Source: Coix lacryma-jobi var. lacryma-jobi
Taxonomy: Eukaryota; Streptophyta; Magnoliopsida; Poales; Poaceae
Direction of reading: 5' to 3'
Length of the DNA: 64,000 nt
Assembly (NCBI GenBank): GCA_009763385.1
Contig: CM019826.1
Span: 98,564,848 to 98,628,847 of the forward strand
Under the pieces are notes generated by a model. That model was not told the origin of the DNA. It saw only the letters and a program-made list of their open reading frames with translations, and did not search any database. Shown one piece after another: positions 23,295 through 33,962 of this stretch. Position 1 is the stretch's first letter; every line of letters starts with the position of its first letter. The position numbers and the translations under genes were made by a program.

Positions 23295-24102
23295 TCTCCC
23301 TTATTGTAATCTTGCATCCTGTCTTTCGTAAATGAGAAGTCCTTTTGCTCGCTCCTTCGAAACCAATCTGTGACTGATCTTTCGAGATCAATGCGTGTTT
23401 TGGCTTCGTGCACCAGCCATTAATTTTATCTTCATTATAGCGGCGATGTTTACTACATCGGCTATTGCTGATAATAGCATCAGATACCTTCGCCTTGCGG
23501 ACAATTGTTGTAATCGGTCATTTTAGATTCAAAGTTCCGGCTTTCTCTTAGCTTTCCGATCCATGATGACACCAAGGTAGTATCTCTTAAAGGATTTTTT
23601 CGATCTTCAGCTCTCTGCTCTCAGTGTCAATCGGTAACATGAGTTCCTAAACTACTAGTTAAAACTGAACAACTCTTAACCGAATCCTATCAGCTTTCTG
23701 ATTCTGGGGTCATAACCTCTTCCAATCATTAAAAACCTGGCCTGGCCCAATAACGGCCCATAAGCCGTAAAAACCCTACTCCGATGCTTGGTCCTTCAAT
23801 ATGCAAGCCATGGTTCTATAAATATGACCCTACACAAGCCGCCACTCTTGACTTTAGCCAAACAGCTTGACTCGCAGAAAACTTCCACCCCTCAGCTTCG
23901 GCTCAAAACAGAGAGAAAATCTTCCGCTTGTGTTTCCATCAATTGCAGGCAATGGCGACCATGACAGTCATTACGTTGGAGACGAAATAGAAGGAAGCCA
24001 AGCATCAACTCACCGGCGTCATGGGTAAAAACGAACTCCCTGCCCCCTTGCGGTAGCTTTCTTGCTTGTCTATCTCTGATTCACTGTCCGTTTCCTCTCC
24101 AG
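23295..24102 (+). other. Upstream region of antisense ORF 2 with TATA box and uncertain first exon
   Basis: TATAAATA lies at 23817-23824, about 130 bases before the ATG at 23952. That ATG frame has a TAG twelve codons later (23988-23990). A donor-like GTAAAA occurs at 24025 and an acceptor (CCTCTCCAG) at 24094-24102. The phases of these two sites do not join the 23952 frame to the open frame downstream, so the first exon is damaged or wrongly chosen. The rest of the stretch shows nothing. Confidence 0.4.
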
Positions 24103-24756
24103 AGCGGGATCCTCCCCCAGTCGAGCTTGGGTTCTTCCTCCAGAAACGGTAGCTCCAATGATTTCTTTCAACCTTTTCCCAAGCCACCAGATTCTATGTT
24201 TGATGATTCACTCCAGCAGACCTGTTTGGACACTTCTCGGTGTTGCGAGGAAGAGGATAAAGTCCAGAAGGAACTGGAAGATGTATTCAAGAAGCATGGC
24301 ATTGAGGAAGCTGAATGGGCAGACCAACGGAAACAGTTCTGCAGTATCATTACAGGTTAGCAGAATCTCGGTTCTTCTCCTTCTCCCGATTTTGCTTCCG
24401 CCTAATATACCCTTTTTTCCTCGTCAGCCTTGTCTGCAGAGAATGACCGCTTGAAAGCAGCAGCAAACAGAGTTGCCCTTAAGGTGAATACTCGTGGGGA
24501 TTCAGCTGAAGCTCGTCTCGACACCATGGATGGCCGCATAGATCAGGCCGTCATCCAAGGTGTGCACGCCGGGGTTTCCCTTGGGCTATCAGCAATGAGT
24601 TCTTGGACCAAAGAAGATTACTCCTTCCTACCAGTTGGCTTCGCAGGCGGGGATCCGGATGAATTTGAAGACCTTGAAATCTATGATAATTATGCCGCTG
24701 CTATTGCCGAGATTACTGACCCGCGATCCATTGTGAACAAATTATTTCAAGGGTAG
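24103..24756 (+). CDS. Antisense ORF 2 of element G, two predicted exons, 5' end unclear
   Basis: Exons 24103-24355 and 24428-24756 are separated by an intron 24356-24427 (GTTAGC...CGTCAG) with matching phase. The first exon follows an acceptor and encodes a Ser-rich start and a Glu/Lys-rich coiled coil (EEEDKVQKELEDVFKKHG). The second continues with ENDRLKAAANRVALKVNTR and VIQGVHAGVSLGLSAMSSW, then an acidic tail ending at a TAG. The pattern of a coiled coil followed by a conserved Gly/Ala/Leu helix recalls plant ORFs labelled 'putative gypsy-type transposon', but that is a weak resemblance. It is on the same strand as ORF 1 and opposite to gag, and could be a second gene or the 3' half of one gene. 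Confidence 0.5.
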
Positions 24757-25633
24757 TTTGTCTTAGGATAAATCCGTGAGTGAAGCTTGTAACATATGAG
24801 ACTTGTTCCCCTCTGAATAATGTCTATCTGCATCTTCGACTATCTCAGTGATTTTTCCGATTGCAGCATTTCTTCAGAGAAAATGTTTCCCGAACGCATG
24901 ACGTCATCTTAGCCGACTAGATCTCGTTTTTGATGTGTCATGTCACTCGGCATCTTATTTACTGCACTTCACCTTTCTCTTCCCCCAACAAACCTACCAC
25001 TTGAAAAACGCTAGGATTACCGGGTCATGAACACTCTTGTACTAAAGGCGATATAAGTAATATTGGCTATAACTTAAACTTCTTGGAACATTTTTTCTGC
25101 TAAAGGCGATGCTTTACATCGGTTGTAAAAATATCCTTGAATCCGCTCCAGATACAATTTCCATGCATTCGGCGTTTAATAAATAGTGCCAAAGCTTTAG
25201 TCCATGAGTGACGCATATATGAACAAAATTTTTCTACAGCCGAATACCCTTCTCCGGGTTTAACATTTTTGGCTAAAGCTAACTGTTACTTATCTTCTCT
25301 CTTTAAACTTAAAATAAGGGCCGATCCTGTTATAAGGCTATTGGCCACCACGTACAACTTGAAACGATCACCAAGTTGAGGAAACGCCTTCATATATTCT
25401 TCAATTTCATCAGAAGCTTTTGTTGTACGTCACCTTGCACAAATTCCTCCTGATCTTTTCTTGAGCCTTGGCAATAGAGAAATAAACAGAGTCCTTTAAA
25501 AATCCATCAACTTCAAAACACGCTCGAGACCCAAACTTGCACACATTGGTCCTATTTCGGCTTCATTACCAACACTTTATTCCTCGTCAGCCGATAAAAC
25601 TTAGTCTCCATTACTATCAGTTGGATCATCTAT
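24757..25633. other. Region between antisense ORF 2 and the protease end of G
   Basis: Nearly 880 bases, AT-rich, with no coding motif on either strand that I can support. The reverse transcriptase, RNase H and integrase expected downstream of protease in an autonomous element are absent here. Confidence 0.5.
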
Positions 25634-25797
25634 TCAAAAATTGCTCTGAGAGCCGATTGTCTGAATCAGCTGTCGGTCCTCGTCGAAAACATTCACAGGA
25701 CCTGCTTCCCAAGCTTTTCTATAGAAGCACTCGACACCATCATATTCCCAGTAAATGGGCTCTGTATTAGCAACACTCACTGAATCATCAGCATGGA
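25634..25797 (-). pseudogene. C-terminal end of G gag-protease, separated from the rest by F
   Basis: Reading left from the F insertion, the minus strand encodes HADDSVSVANTEPIYWEYDG and then a further 30 residues to a stop. It is the usual segment after the protease domain of Tat-type polyproteins. Together with 31370-31898 it makes up one domain, split by F between the ATGGA duplications. Confidence 0.75.
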
Positions 25798-26832
25798 TGT
25801 CGGTGGTACAAAAAAGGGGTACCCCCAATCAACGCAAACACCCGAGCACTCAATCTCCGTCTCGCCCGAGCCCTCCCAGCCAGGCCTCGGGCGAACGCTC
25901 TTTCTCCGCCTCGCCCGAGCCCTCTGAGCCAGGCCTCGGGCGAGCGCGCCCCTACACCTCGAGCCTTAACGCACGTACCTCGAGCGGTACAGACAGCCGT
26001 ACCAGCCCATACCACGCATTTAATGCCTTCACCTACTCCGGTCATGTCCACTAGTGCACAGCATGTACCACAGTAACTCGGTGTAAGGGTCAAGTCTCGT
26101 TTTCACCACAAGCATGGGCAAAAGGGCACCAGTACAGCACTGTTCGGCCATGCCATGCACTGTAACCCCGCGGGGCCGGCTACGCGCCCCTCGAGCCCTG
26201 CACTGGAACACCTCGAGGCCGGCTCCGCGCCCCTCGAGCCCCCGTGGCATCACCTCGAGGCCGGCCCCGCGGCCCTCGAGCCCTGACAAGCTCTCTCACT
26301 CTTGGAAGACAGGTACTCCAGGACCTGGAGGGACCCCGCTACATCCTGTACCAGCCGGAATGGGCGCTGTACGGCTTCCACTCCGCCACGCCTCCGTGAC
26401 CGCGCCCGGGATGGAGGCCACGCTTCAAGGACGCCTCTACAGCAACGCCCACGTTGGCTACAACAGCTTCGACAAGACAGAGTTCCTACCCTTCGCCATA
26501 TCGAGCGTTGTACATGTCAATCCTGTGTAAACCCTGACCTCCTCTTGTTCTATAAAAGGGGACGCCAGGGCCCTTCGCGCAGGGGGGGACAACACACGAG
26601 TCCACACACACACACGAGTCCGGACTCCGGTCCACGCTCACTGAGCTTGTATTTGCCCCTGTACAAGCACTTAGGTGCAAGTAATACAAGAACCTCCTCC
26701 CCCCGCTGGACGTAGGGCTCTCTTTGCCCGAACCAGGATAAATCCTTGTGTCATCTTGCATCACCATCCAGGAAGAGAGCACGCGATCATATTACTCGTT
26801 GGTGTCATACCCCCGGGTTCGAAACACCGACA
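25798..26832 (+). repeat. 5' LTR of element F
   Basis: 1035 bp, TGTCGGTGGTAC to AACACCGACA. It is rich in CTCGAG and GAGGCC motifs, with two hairpin-like units around 26160-26280. It contains the TATA box at 26551 and a CCGGACTCCGG palindrome downstream of it. Confidence 0.97.
26551..26558 (+). promoter_or_regulatory. TATA box of the F LTR
   Basis: TATAAAAG in TTCTATAAAAGGGGACGCC; the same sequence is at 31082 in the 3' LTR and at 62891 in the related solo LTR. Confidence 0.8.
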
Positions 26833-26833
26833 G

Positions 26834-26851
26834 TTGGCGCGCCAGGTAGGG
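26834..26851 (+). other. Primer binding site of element F
   Basis: TTGGCGCGCCAGGTAGGG starts one base after the LTR end. This form of primer site is found in Tat-lineage grass elements such as the cinful/zeon and Dasheng/RIRE2 groups. The exact tRNA needs a comparison. Confidence 0.8.
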
Positions 26852-26889
26852 GCTTCGCGCGTCGGAGTCGATTTCTCGTTGTTTTCTGG

Positions 26890-28596
26890 ATGGCTTCATC
26901 TACTCCTTCGTTCTCTGCCGGTGCCGTCAACTGGTTTGGGAACCTTGAGTCCCTAGCCGCCGGCAACGGCGACGAACCGACCCTGCTCTCCACGGAGGGC
27001 CCGAGCGGAAGACGTGCCACGCCACCCCGCGCGGGGGGCATGACGCGTCATCTGCACCACCACGCGTCGCCACCTCGCGAGCAGCGCCGTGGTCATCATC
27101 GTCGCCAGGCGCAGGCGGTGCCGGCGGCGTACGCCCACTTCCCCGCGGCCGGCGCAGAATCCCCGAGGGGAAACCTGCCCGGCACGCGGCCAGCGACCTC
27201 CAGGGCGCGGGCGCGCTCCCCCAGCAAGTTCGCGTCTGTCACGCACGCGGACCGGGACGTCTGGTATCCCACCAGGGAGTGCTTCCAGCTCGAGGGGGTT
27301 GTGAGCGATGCCGAGGACGACGATGACGACGACGTCAGGCCAACGCTCAACCTCGGAGCGCCCAACGACGTGGCTGCGGTGGGCGGTTCACGCGTTCAGG
27401 CAAGAAGCAAACCCTCGGCCTCGGATGCGCCGCCTCAACACAACGACAGCCGGGCGGCGCAACTCGCACAGGTGCGGGAGGCAATCATCAAGACCGAGGA
27501 GGAACGACAACGCCTGCTGCAGCTCCAGCAAACTCTGATGCAGGAACCACCCCAGCCTCGAGGAGCCAGAGCTCGAGGTTGGGCTCGAGAAGCCCACCGA
27601 CGGACCCTCGAGGACGAGGCGCCAGCACGCCCCGAGGTGTGCTTCCCACGAGCCGGGCAAAACGTGGTGGCGGCCGCAATGCTGCTCCGCGATCTGCCCG
27701 CCGTCTCCAACCCCGATGCCAGACGCATGCTTGGGGAAGTAAAGAACCTCCTCGAAACGGCCGCTGTGCAGATAGCCGAGAGCTCGGCCTCGCGCCAGCG
27801 CAGGGTAGCCTCGGAGAAGCCAGTGGACGCGCCCCGCAGCAAGCATGAGACGTCCGTCCGCCAGCCGGACGCCCCTCGAGCCAAACCAGCCCAGGAGCAG
27901 ATCGCTGACAGCCGGCGAACCCTCGAGCCCCCGGGCCCCAGGGTCTTTAGCCGAGCCATCCGCAGCTCGACCCTCCCCGACCGCTTTCGACCGCCGACCA
28001 ACATCGTGAAGTATGACGGGGAGGTCGAGCCCAAGCTCTGGCTCTCAGACTTCCGCCTAGGCTGCCAACTGGGCGGAGCAAAGAGCGACGACTGTGTGAT
28101 CATGCGCCAACTCCCACTTTACCTCTCGGACACCGCCCGCCGGTGGCTCGAGGGTCTCCCGCCGGATCAGATCCATGACTGGGCCGACCTAGTCAGGGTC
28201 TTCGACGGGAATTTCAAGGGGACTTGTGCGCGCCCAGGCAACTCCTGGGATCTACGACGTTGCAGGCAGGCAGCGGACGAACCCCTCCGCGACTTCGCTC
28301 GACGTTTCTCGAAGCAGCGCCTCGAGCTCCCTCACATACCCGATGAGGAGGTCATCTTAGCGTTCCTCGCAGGCACGATGTGCCAAAAGCTAGTCCACGA
28401 GTTAGGGCGCTACCGTCCCAGGACGATCGAAGGCTTGATGGATCAGGTCACCAGCTTCGCCTCCGGCAACGAGGCAGTGGGGGCCTTCTTTGGCCACTCC
28501 GCAGGCCAAGGCGAAGGTCAGAAGGCAAGGCGCGACGACGAGGACGACGACGACGAAGAAGTGCGCGTGGGCCCCCGCCGCAGACGAGCTGACTAA
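26890..28596 (+). CDS. gag: gag of element F, intact
   Basis: An open frame of 568 codons starts at the ATG at 26890, 38 bases after the primer site. A more upstream ATG at 26746 lies in the LTR and is rejected as start. The N-terminal third is low-complexity Arg/Ala/Pro with a long acidic run (DAEDDDDDDVRPT). A Glu/Gln coiled coil (REAIIKTEEERQRLLQLQQT) follows around residue 200. The gag core begins around residue 360: RFRPPTNIVKYDGEVEPKLW, PLYLSDTARRWLEGLPPDQI, FARRFSKQRLELPHIPDEEV. The C-terminus is acidic then Arg-rich, and no CCHC knuckle is visible. It would assemble particles that package the F RNA. High GC and CTCGAG content set it apart from its host element G. Confidence 0.9.
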   Translation: MASSTPSFSAGAVNWFGNLESLAAGNGDEPTLLSTEGPSGRRATPPRAGGMTRHLHHHASPPREQRRGHHRRQAQAVPAAYAHFPAAGAESPRGNLPGTRPATSRARARSPSKFASVTHADRDVWYPTRECFQLEGVVSDAEDDDDDDVRPTLNLGAPNDVAAVGGSRVQARSKPSASDAPPQHNDSRAAQLAQVREAIIKTEEERQRLLQLQQTLMQEPPQPRGARARGWAREAHRRTLEDEAPARPEVCFPRAGQNVVAAAMLLRDLPAVSNPDARRMLGEVKNLLETAAVQIAESSASRQRRVASEKPVDAPRSKHETSVRQPDAPRAKPAQEQIADSRRTLEPPGPRVFSRAIRSSTLPDRFRPPTNIVKYDGEVEPKLWLSDFRLGCQLGGAKSDDCVIMRQLPLYLSDTARRWLEGLPPDQIHDWADLVRVFDGNFKGTCARPGNSWDLRRCRQAADEPLRDFARRFSKQRLELPHIPDEEVILAFLAGTMCQKLVHELGRYRPRTIEGLMDQVTSFASGNEAVGAFFGHSAGQGEGQKARRDDEDDDDEEVRVGPRRRRAD

Positions 28597-28611
28597 GTTG
28601 GCTCCCACGCA

Positions 28612-28990
28612 CGACGCCACACCTCGAGCCGGACTCGGGGCTCGACCTTCGACGCCCCTCCTCGAGCCGCACTCGGGAGCTTGACCTTCGACGCCCCACA
28701 CCTCGAGCCGGACTCGGGGCTCGACCTTCGACGCCCCTCCTCGAGCCGCACTCGGGAGCTTGACCTTCGACGCCCCACCCCTCGATCCGGGCTCGGGGGC
28801 CCGACCTTCGACGCCCCTCCTCGAGCCGGACTCGGGGCCCAACCTTCGACGCCCCACCTCGAGCCGGACTCGGGGGATGGACCTTCGACGCCCCACCCCT
28901 CGAACCGGGCTCGAGGGCTTGACCTTCGATGCCACCCCTCAAGCCGAGCTCGGGGGCTCGGCCTTCAGCGTTGCCCCTCGAAAGCAACCC
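28612..28990 (+). repeat. Tandem repeat array downstream of the F gag, unit about 39 bp
   Basis: About ten imperfect head-to-tail units, each with a CCTCGAGCCGGACTCGGGG-type half followed by GACCTTCGACGCCCC. Unit length is about 38 to 41 bases. All frames through it are open, which yields spurious long ORFs on both strands. It begins just after the gag stop. Confidence 0.9.
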
Positions 28991-30328
28991 CGAGCCCAGC
29001 TCGGAGCGTCGATCAACCGCGGTCTGGTGCTCCTCCCCAGGATCTTCTGCCGCAGGCCCAGCCTCGACGTCTGAGCCGGGAGGAGGAAGACCACCTATGC
29101 CACCGTCTGCATCAGGAAGCAGCGCGCCCTCATCGAACAATCGGTGCCATCTCCCACGACGTCGAGAAGGTAACCGAATACCTTTAAAGTGCCTATCTAA
29201 CTGCGTCTCGAGCCGGTTGACAGGCACACACGGCGATTCCACATTCGCTCGACTACCGGGGCCCTCCGCGGCCGCCGCTCCGACTTCCTGACCGTCGTTT
29301 TGGTGCCACGAACTCCGCTCCCGACGAAGGCTTCTTCAGGAAGGTAAAAACGGGCTCAGGCCCTAAGTCTCGAAGCAGCGAAGGCTGGCCCTCGAAAAAG
29401 GGTTCGACAGCCGGCTTCGAGCGCCCAAAAACGGGCCCCGGCCCTAAGTCTCGAAGCAGCGAAGGCTGGCCCTCGACGAAAGAGGGTTCGACAGCCGGCT
29501 TCGAGCACCCGAGTCAGGGACACTAAGGGGCGCCACTCGCAGCATCGCTCGAGGGCCAAGCCCTCGAGGCCCCTCACGTGTATCCAAGGCTGGGAGCACG
29601 ACATGCAGTGAAATCCCCTCGTGGGGAGGCACCGAGCCACCGGGTCCTATCGAACGGACCCGGTATTCCTGCAGACTGAGCACCTAAGCTTTATGAGACC
29701 GCCTCCGGGCCACAGTCGACCCCTATCGAACGGGGCACGAGCTCTCACTTGGATTCCCCCGTTACCAGCTCACCGGGAACCTCGATACTCGCCCGATCCG
29801 TTCGTGGTAGTACGAGGCATCCCACCCCGCATCCTTTCGAAAGGGTTCAGCGGGATGACAAGCCAGGGTAGCCGGCGTACCGGATAGCTAGCCGGACGGT
29901 CGGCTCAGCATGGCACCCCTCGACGAAAGAGGGTTAAATAACTCGAGCAGTTGCGACTGATCTTTTTCCTTTGTGTGAGCATGAGATTTTCAGGCTTCGG
30001 ACGAACGCCCCTCCGAGCCAGGCCTCGGGCGGAGTTTCCCACGACAAAGAAGAAAGGCGCGCCTAGCGGGCAGAAGGTTTCCCAACGACGGAGGTTTCTT
30101 CAAAAGGATCCAAAACTCGGGGACTCGACACTCGCGAAAAGCCCACGAGGAAGTTCCGACCACTCCCCCGTGGCCTCGGGGGCTACACCCACGGGTGTCG
30201 CTCGCGCGACACCCATGGAATCAGCACGGCTAAACCCCCTCGAAAACCAACACAGTCAAAGTCCTCAAAACCCAGGTCAAAGAGCCCCTGCTCGAGTGCA
30301 AGCACTCAAACAAGGGCTCGGGGGCTAC
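28991..30328 (+). other. Non-coding 3' region and polypurine tract of element F
   Basis: No gene seen. Within it is a two-copy direct repeat of about 85 bases (around 29346-29430 and 29431-29520) containing CCCTAAGTCTCGAAGCAGCG and GGTTCGACAGCCGGCTTCGA. The region ends with GGGCTCGGGGGCTAC, the polypurine tract directly ahead of the 3' LTR. CTCGAG and TCGAAC motifs are frequent. Confidence 0.75.
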
Positions 30329-31369
30329 TGTCGGTGGTACAAAAAAGGGGTACCCCCAATCAACGCAAACACCCGAGCACTCAATCTCCGTCTCGCCCGA
30401 GCCCTCCCAGCCAGGCCTCGGGCGAACGCTCTTTCTCCGCCTCGCCCGAGCCCTCTGAGCCAGGCCTCGGGCGAGCGCGCCCCTACACCTCGAGCCTTAA
30501 CGCACGTACCTCGAGCGGTACAGACAGCCGTACCAGCCCATACCACGCATTTAATGCCTTCACCTACTCCGGTCATGTCCACTAGTGCATAGCATGTACC
30601 ACAGTAACTCGGTGTAAGGGTCAAGTCTCGTTTTCACCACAAGCATGGGCAAAAGGGCACCAGTACAGCACTGTTCGGCCATGCCATGCACTGTAACCCC
30701 GCGGGGCCGGCTACGCGCCCCTCGAGCCCTGCACTGGAACACCTCGAGGCCGGCTCCGCGCCCCTCGAGCCCCCGTGGCATCACCTCGAGGCCGACCCCG
30801 CGGCCCTCGAGCCCTGACAAGCTCTCTCACTCTTGGAAGACAGGTACTCCAGGACCTGGAGGGACCCCGCTACATCCTGTACCAGCCAGAATGGGCGTTG
30901 TACGGCTTCCACTCCGCCACGCCTCCGTGACCGCGCCCGGGATGGAGGCCACGCTTCAAGGACGCCTCTACAGCAACGCCCACGTTGGCTACAGCAGCTT
31001 CGACAAGACAGAGTTCCTACCCTTCGCCATATCGAGCGTTGTACATGTCAATCCTGTGTAAACCCTGACCTCCTCTTGTTCTATAAAAGGGGACGCCAGG
31101 GCCCTTCGCGCGGGGGGGGGGGGGGACAACACACGAGTCCACACACACACACGAGTCCGGACTCCGGTCCACGCTCACTGAGCTTGTATTCGCCCCTGTA
31201 CAAGCACTTAGGTGCAAGTAATACAAGAACCTCCTCCCCCCGCTGGACGTAGGGCTCTCTTTGCCCGAACCAGGATAAATCCTTGTGTCATCTTGCATCA
31301 CCATCCAGGAAGAGAGCACGCGATCATATTACTCGTTGGTGTCATACCCCCGGGTTCGAAACACCGACA
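30329..31369 (+). repeat. 3' LTR of element F
   Basis: 1041 bp. It matches the 5' LTR except for seven single-base changes and a run of 14 G at 31112-31125 in place of seven. It ends ACCGACA next to the ATGGA duplication. Confidence 0.97.
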
Positions 31370-31898
31370 ATGGACAATTTCGATGTCATCTCTAATCCAC
31401 TGGATGAGAAATTGGTGCATAGTTGATGGTACACAGCAGTTTGCATGTATCCAATCTCTTCCTAATAGCAAACTGTATGCCCCCTTGCCATCAATGACGA
31501 AGAAGGTAGTGATCAAGGTTTTAGTTCCGATCGTTAACTCAACATGGACCGCTCCCCGAGTATCAGAGGAATTACCAGCAAAGTCTCTCAACACCATGTC
31601 GGTCTTTAATAAGTCTTCACTTGCCATCCCAAGCTTTCTGAATGTGGTATGGCATGATATTTATGGCAGCCCCTCCATCAATGAACATCTTAGTCAATGG
31701 CTTGCCATTAACATAGCCTCTCATATACAATGGCTTCAAGTGTCGATGCTTAGCTGGTTTATCGAATACTGCACGTTGAGCCAAGACGAGATGAGCCAAT
31801 AAGTCCTGAAATTCATCTTCGTCAAAATCTGAATATACCTCGTTTTGGACTTCTTGACCTTCAGGAGCTATAAACTCTGATGGAAGAAAGAAAGCCAT
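31370..31898 (-). pseudogene. pro: Tat-type aspartic protease of element G
   Basis: The minus strand encodes KPLTKMFIDGGAAINIMPYH, the protease active site in the D-G-G form used by Tat-lineage elements, and later FVIDGKGAYSLLLGRDWIHA, the L-L-G-R-D-W signature. Two overlapping frames are needed (31898 to about 31617, then 31627 to 31370), so there is a frameshift near 31620. The reading is interrupted at 31370 by F and ends at 25634. It follows gag in the same frame up to the shift. Confidence 0.85.
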
Positions 31899-33962
31899 GC
31901 ATGCATCAGCCGAACGATCACCTCCATTCGGCTTCTCTTTAGGTCACCAAACTCGCTTTATCCTAGCACTTGTTTGCTCTAACTCTCTGTTTCTTAGGCG
32001 TTGTACCCTTCTTTTCTGGCTTTTTCTCAATCCTGGTGGACACCACTGTCCTCTCTGCCAGACATACTCGCGGTATTCTTCTTCTCCAGTGCGAGCCCAA
32101 CTTTGATTGACAAATCCTCTTCTCTGCCGATCTTCAGAGTTATTTATTTTTAAACGCCGATCATCCTCAAGGACTCGTGCCCCAAGCCTTTCATGGACAG
32201 AACGGCGGTTGACTCGAGACGGCCTATACTCAGAGTATTGATTACTGCACTCAGGGCAGTTGTTCTTAACAGGCAGCTTCAAGCTTTCGTTCCAACAATA
32301 CTGGAAGAACAAGCATTCCCAATGAGATTGTTATCGCTCCCTCACATCTTCTCGTTCTTCTCGGTACATCTCTTATTCGTACCTTCGTTGTCTCTCCAGG
32401 AACTTCTGTTCTTCATGAAATCTCCGCTTTTGGTACCATTCCTGTTCCCGACGCCATTTATTCAACAGAATACGCGTCGTGACCCTGGGTCTGAAAGTTT
32501 CACCAGTCTCAGCTCGGCTATTCTGGAACCGAACCCTTTGCTGAAGCTCTTTATTTGTAATCTGTCGATCAGGGTCAACAGCACCAGCTTCCCTCGCTCT
32601 ATCAGAGGTTAACACTTTCATTTTGCTCTTACCCCTAGGATTAGCTGCATTAACCATATTAACAGAGAAGGACACAGTGTTCTGTCCAAAAGGGCTATCA
32701 TCAACCTTCATCTTTCCATCAAACCTCAGATGCCCATCATGGATAGCTTTCTGGATCCGCACTCTGAACACTCGACAATCATTTATGGAGTGGGATCTAG
32801 TATTATGGAAACCACAATACTTCTTGTCCTTGACTCCTTCGGGATGCAGCATAGGGTGACCTTCTGGTAACTTGATGCGTCCTTCCTTCAACAAGTACTC
32901 AAATAATTTATCTGACATGGAAACATCAAAGTCATAAGTACCTTTTTGTTGCCTTAGCCATCGCTGGTTGACTTGAGTTGGCTCTTTAGCCCAGACTATC
33001 TCGGCTGCAGCAATTTCATCTTCATCATTGTACTCAATTGCTTCTTCCAGGAAAGCCTGATACATCTCGGCAGCCACATCACCCTTCTGGAATTGATTAT
33101 TCCTCTTGAATCCCTGGGCTTGACTACTCATCGTTGCCAACCTCTGTGATAATTGCCCGAGGTCATCAAACTCCATGTCGAATAGTTTCTCTTTGATACT
33201 CGGCAACATACCAGCTATGGCTATCCCTGACAATTGGTTATCCGGCAAATTCAGAAAATAGCAAAGATTCTTGGTTTCCCTGAATCGGCGCAGATATTCT
33301 TGTGGCGTCTCGCCAGGTTTCATCCTCAGGCTCATGAGATCGACCAACTTCTTCTCGCTGGTACTCGTAAAGAAATATGAGTGGAATTTCTGTTCTAGCT
33401 CCGCCCAGATATTGATAGAATTTGCCGACAGACAAGCAAACCACGAGAAGGCTGGTCCTGTCAATGACAATGGGAAGTACCGAATCCTCCAAGCTTCATC
33501 CGTAGATGCCTCTCCAAGTTGCATCAAATAATGGCCAATGTGCTCTATAGTACTGGTGTCGTCCTGGCCTGAAAACTTAGTAAAATCAGTGGGAGGCTTC
33601 ACTCTTGGAGGAAGTGCTACCCGATTGTACCATTCCGGGTAAGGGGACTTGTAAGCATATGACTGACTCTTTGGCTTTAGGCCGAATTGATTTTGCATCA
33701 TATCAGCCATCCTATGCATGATGAGGTCAATATTCGAATCAGGAGTTGTTTGTGCTTGCCCCCCAGGATGTAGTTTTGCTGAACTCTTGTAGCCTGGATT
33801 TGAAAGAGCATTAATTGAGCTATAATCGATGAACTCCTGATATCCATCTCCAAACATATTCCTCTGTATCCTGTTTGCTGCAGGAGATACTTTAGAAGCA
33901 GATTGCGGGACATTCCCTGTCGTGCCGAACGTGACCTGGCCATAAGTCTGGGGAGGTTGTTG
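31899..33962 (-). pseudogene. gag: Tat-type gag of element G, N-terminus deleted
   Basis: From 33962 the minus strand is open for about 530 codons: a Ser/Gln-rich region, MHRMADMMQNQFGLKPKS, then the gag core with PPTDFTKFSGQDDTSTIEHI, YFPLSLTGPAFSWFACLSAN and EYLRRFRETKNLCYFLNLPD. Further on HSINDCRVFRVRIQKAI is the family's nucleic-acid-binding part. Stops at 32373 and about 32340 interrupt it; the same frame then continues with FFQYCWNESLKLPVKNNCPE, a Cys-rich segment normal for this polyprotein. The first 24 codons of the long frame come from the fused LTR, not from gag. The natural gag start is gone because the leader and PBS were deleted. Confidence 0.85.

Larger units (their letters stand above)
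25798..31369 (+). mobile_element. Element F: complete gag-only LTR retrotransposon
   Basis: 5572 bp with a 5' LTR, primer site, intact gag, repeat-rich non-coding region, polypurine tract and 3' LTR. It is flanked by a perfect 5-bp duplication ATGGA (25793-25797 and 31370-31374). The LTRs differ by seven substitutions that I can count and by the length of one G run (about 0.7%), so it is the youngest complete insertion here. No protease, reverse transcriptase or integrase is present, so it must have moved with enzymes supplied by a partner. A solo LTR of the same family is at 62003-63209. Confidence 0.95.

Noticed and set aside
26746..26889. Upstream ATG at 26746 as the gag start of F
   Set aside because: It lies within the LTR and would run through the primer site; the ATG at 26890 follows the primer site as expected.
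28612..28990. Possible CRISPR-like or satellite array
   Set aside because: Units are contiguous without unique spacers, the host is a plant, and the array sits inside a defined LTR element.
28448..29242. Long minus-strand frames with repeated G-V-E-G-R-A-P motifs
   Set aside because: They are translations of the 39-bp tandem array of F, which is open in all frames because the units lack stops.
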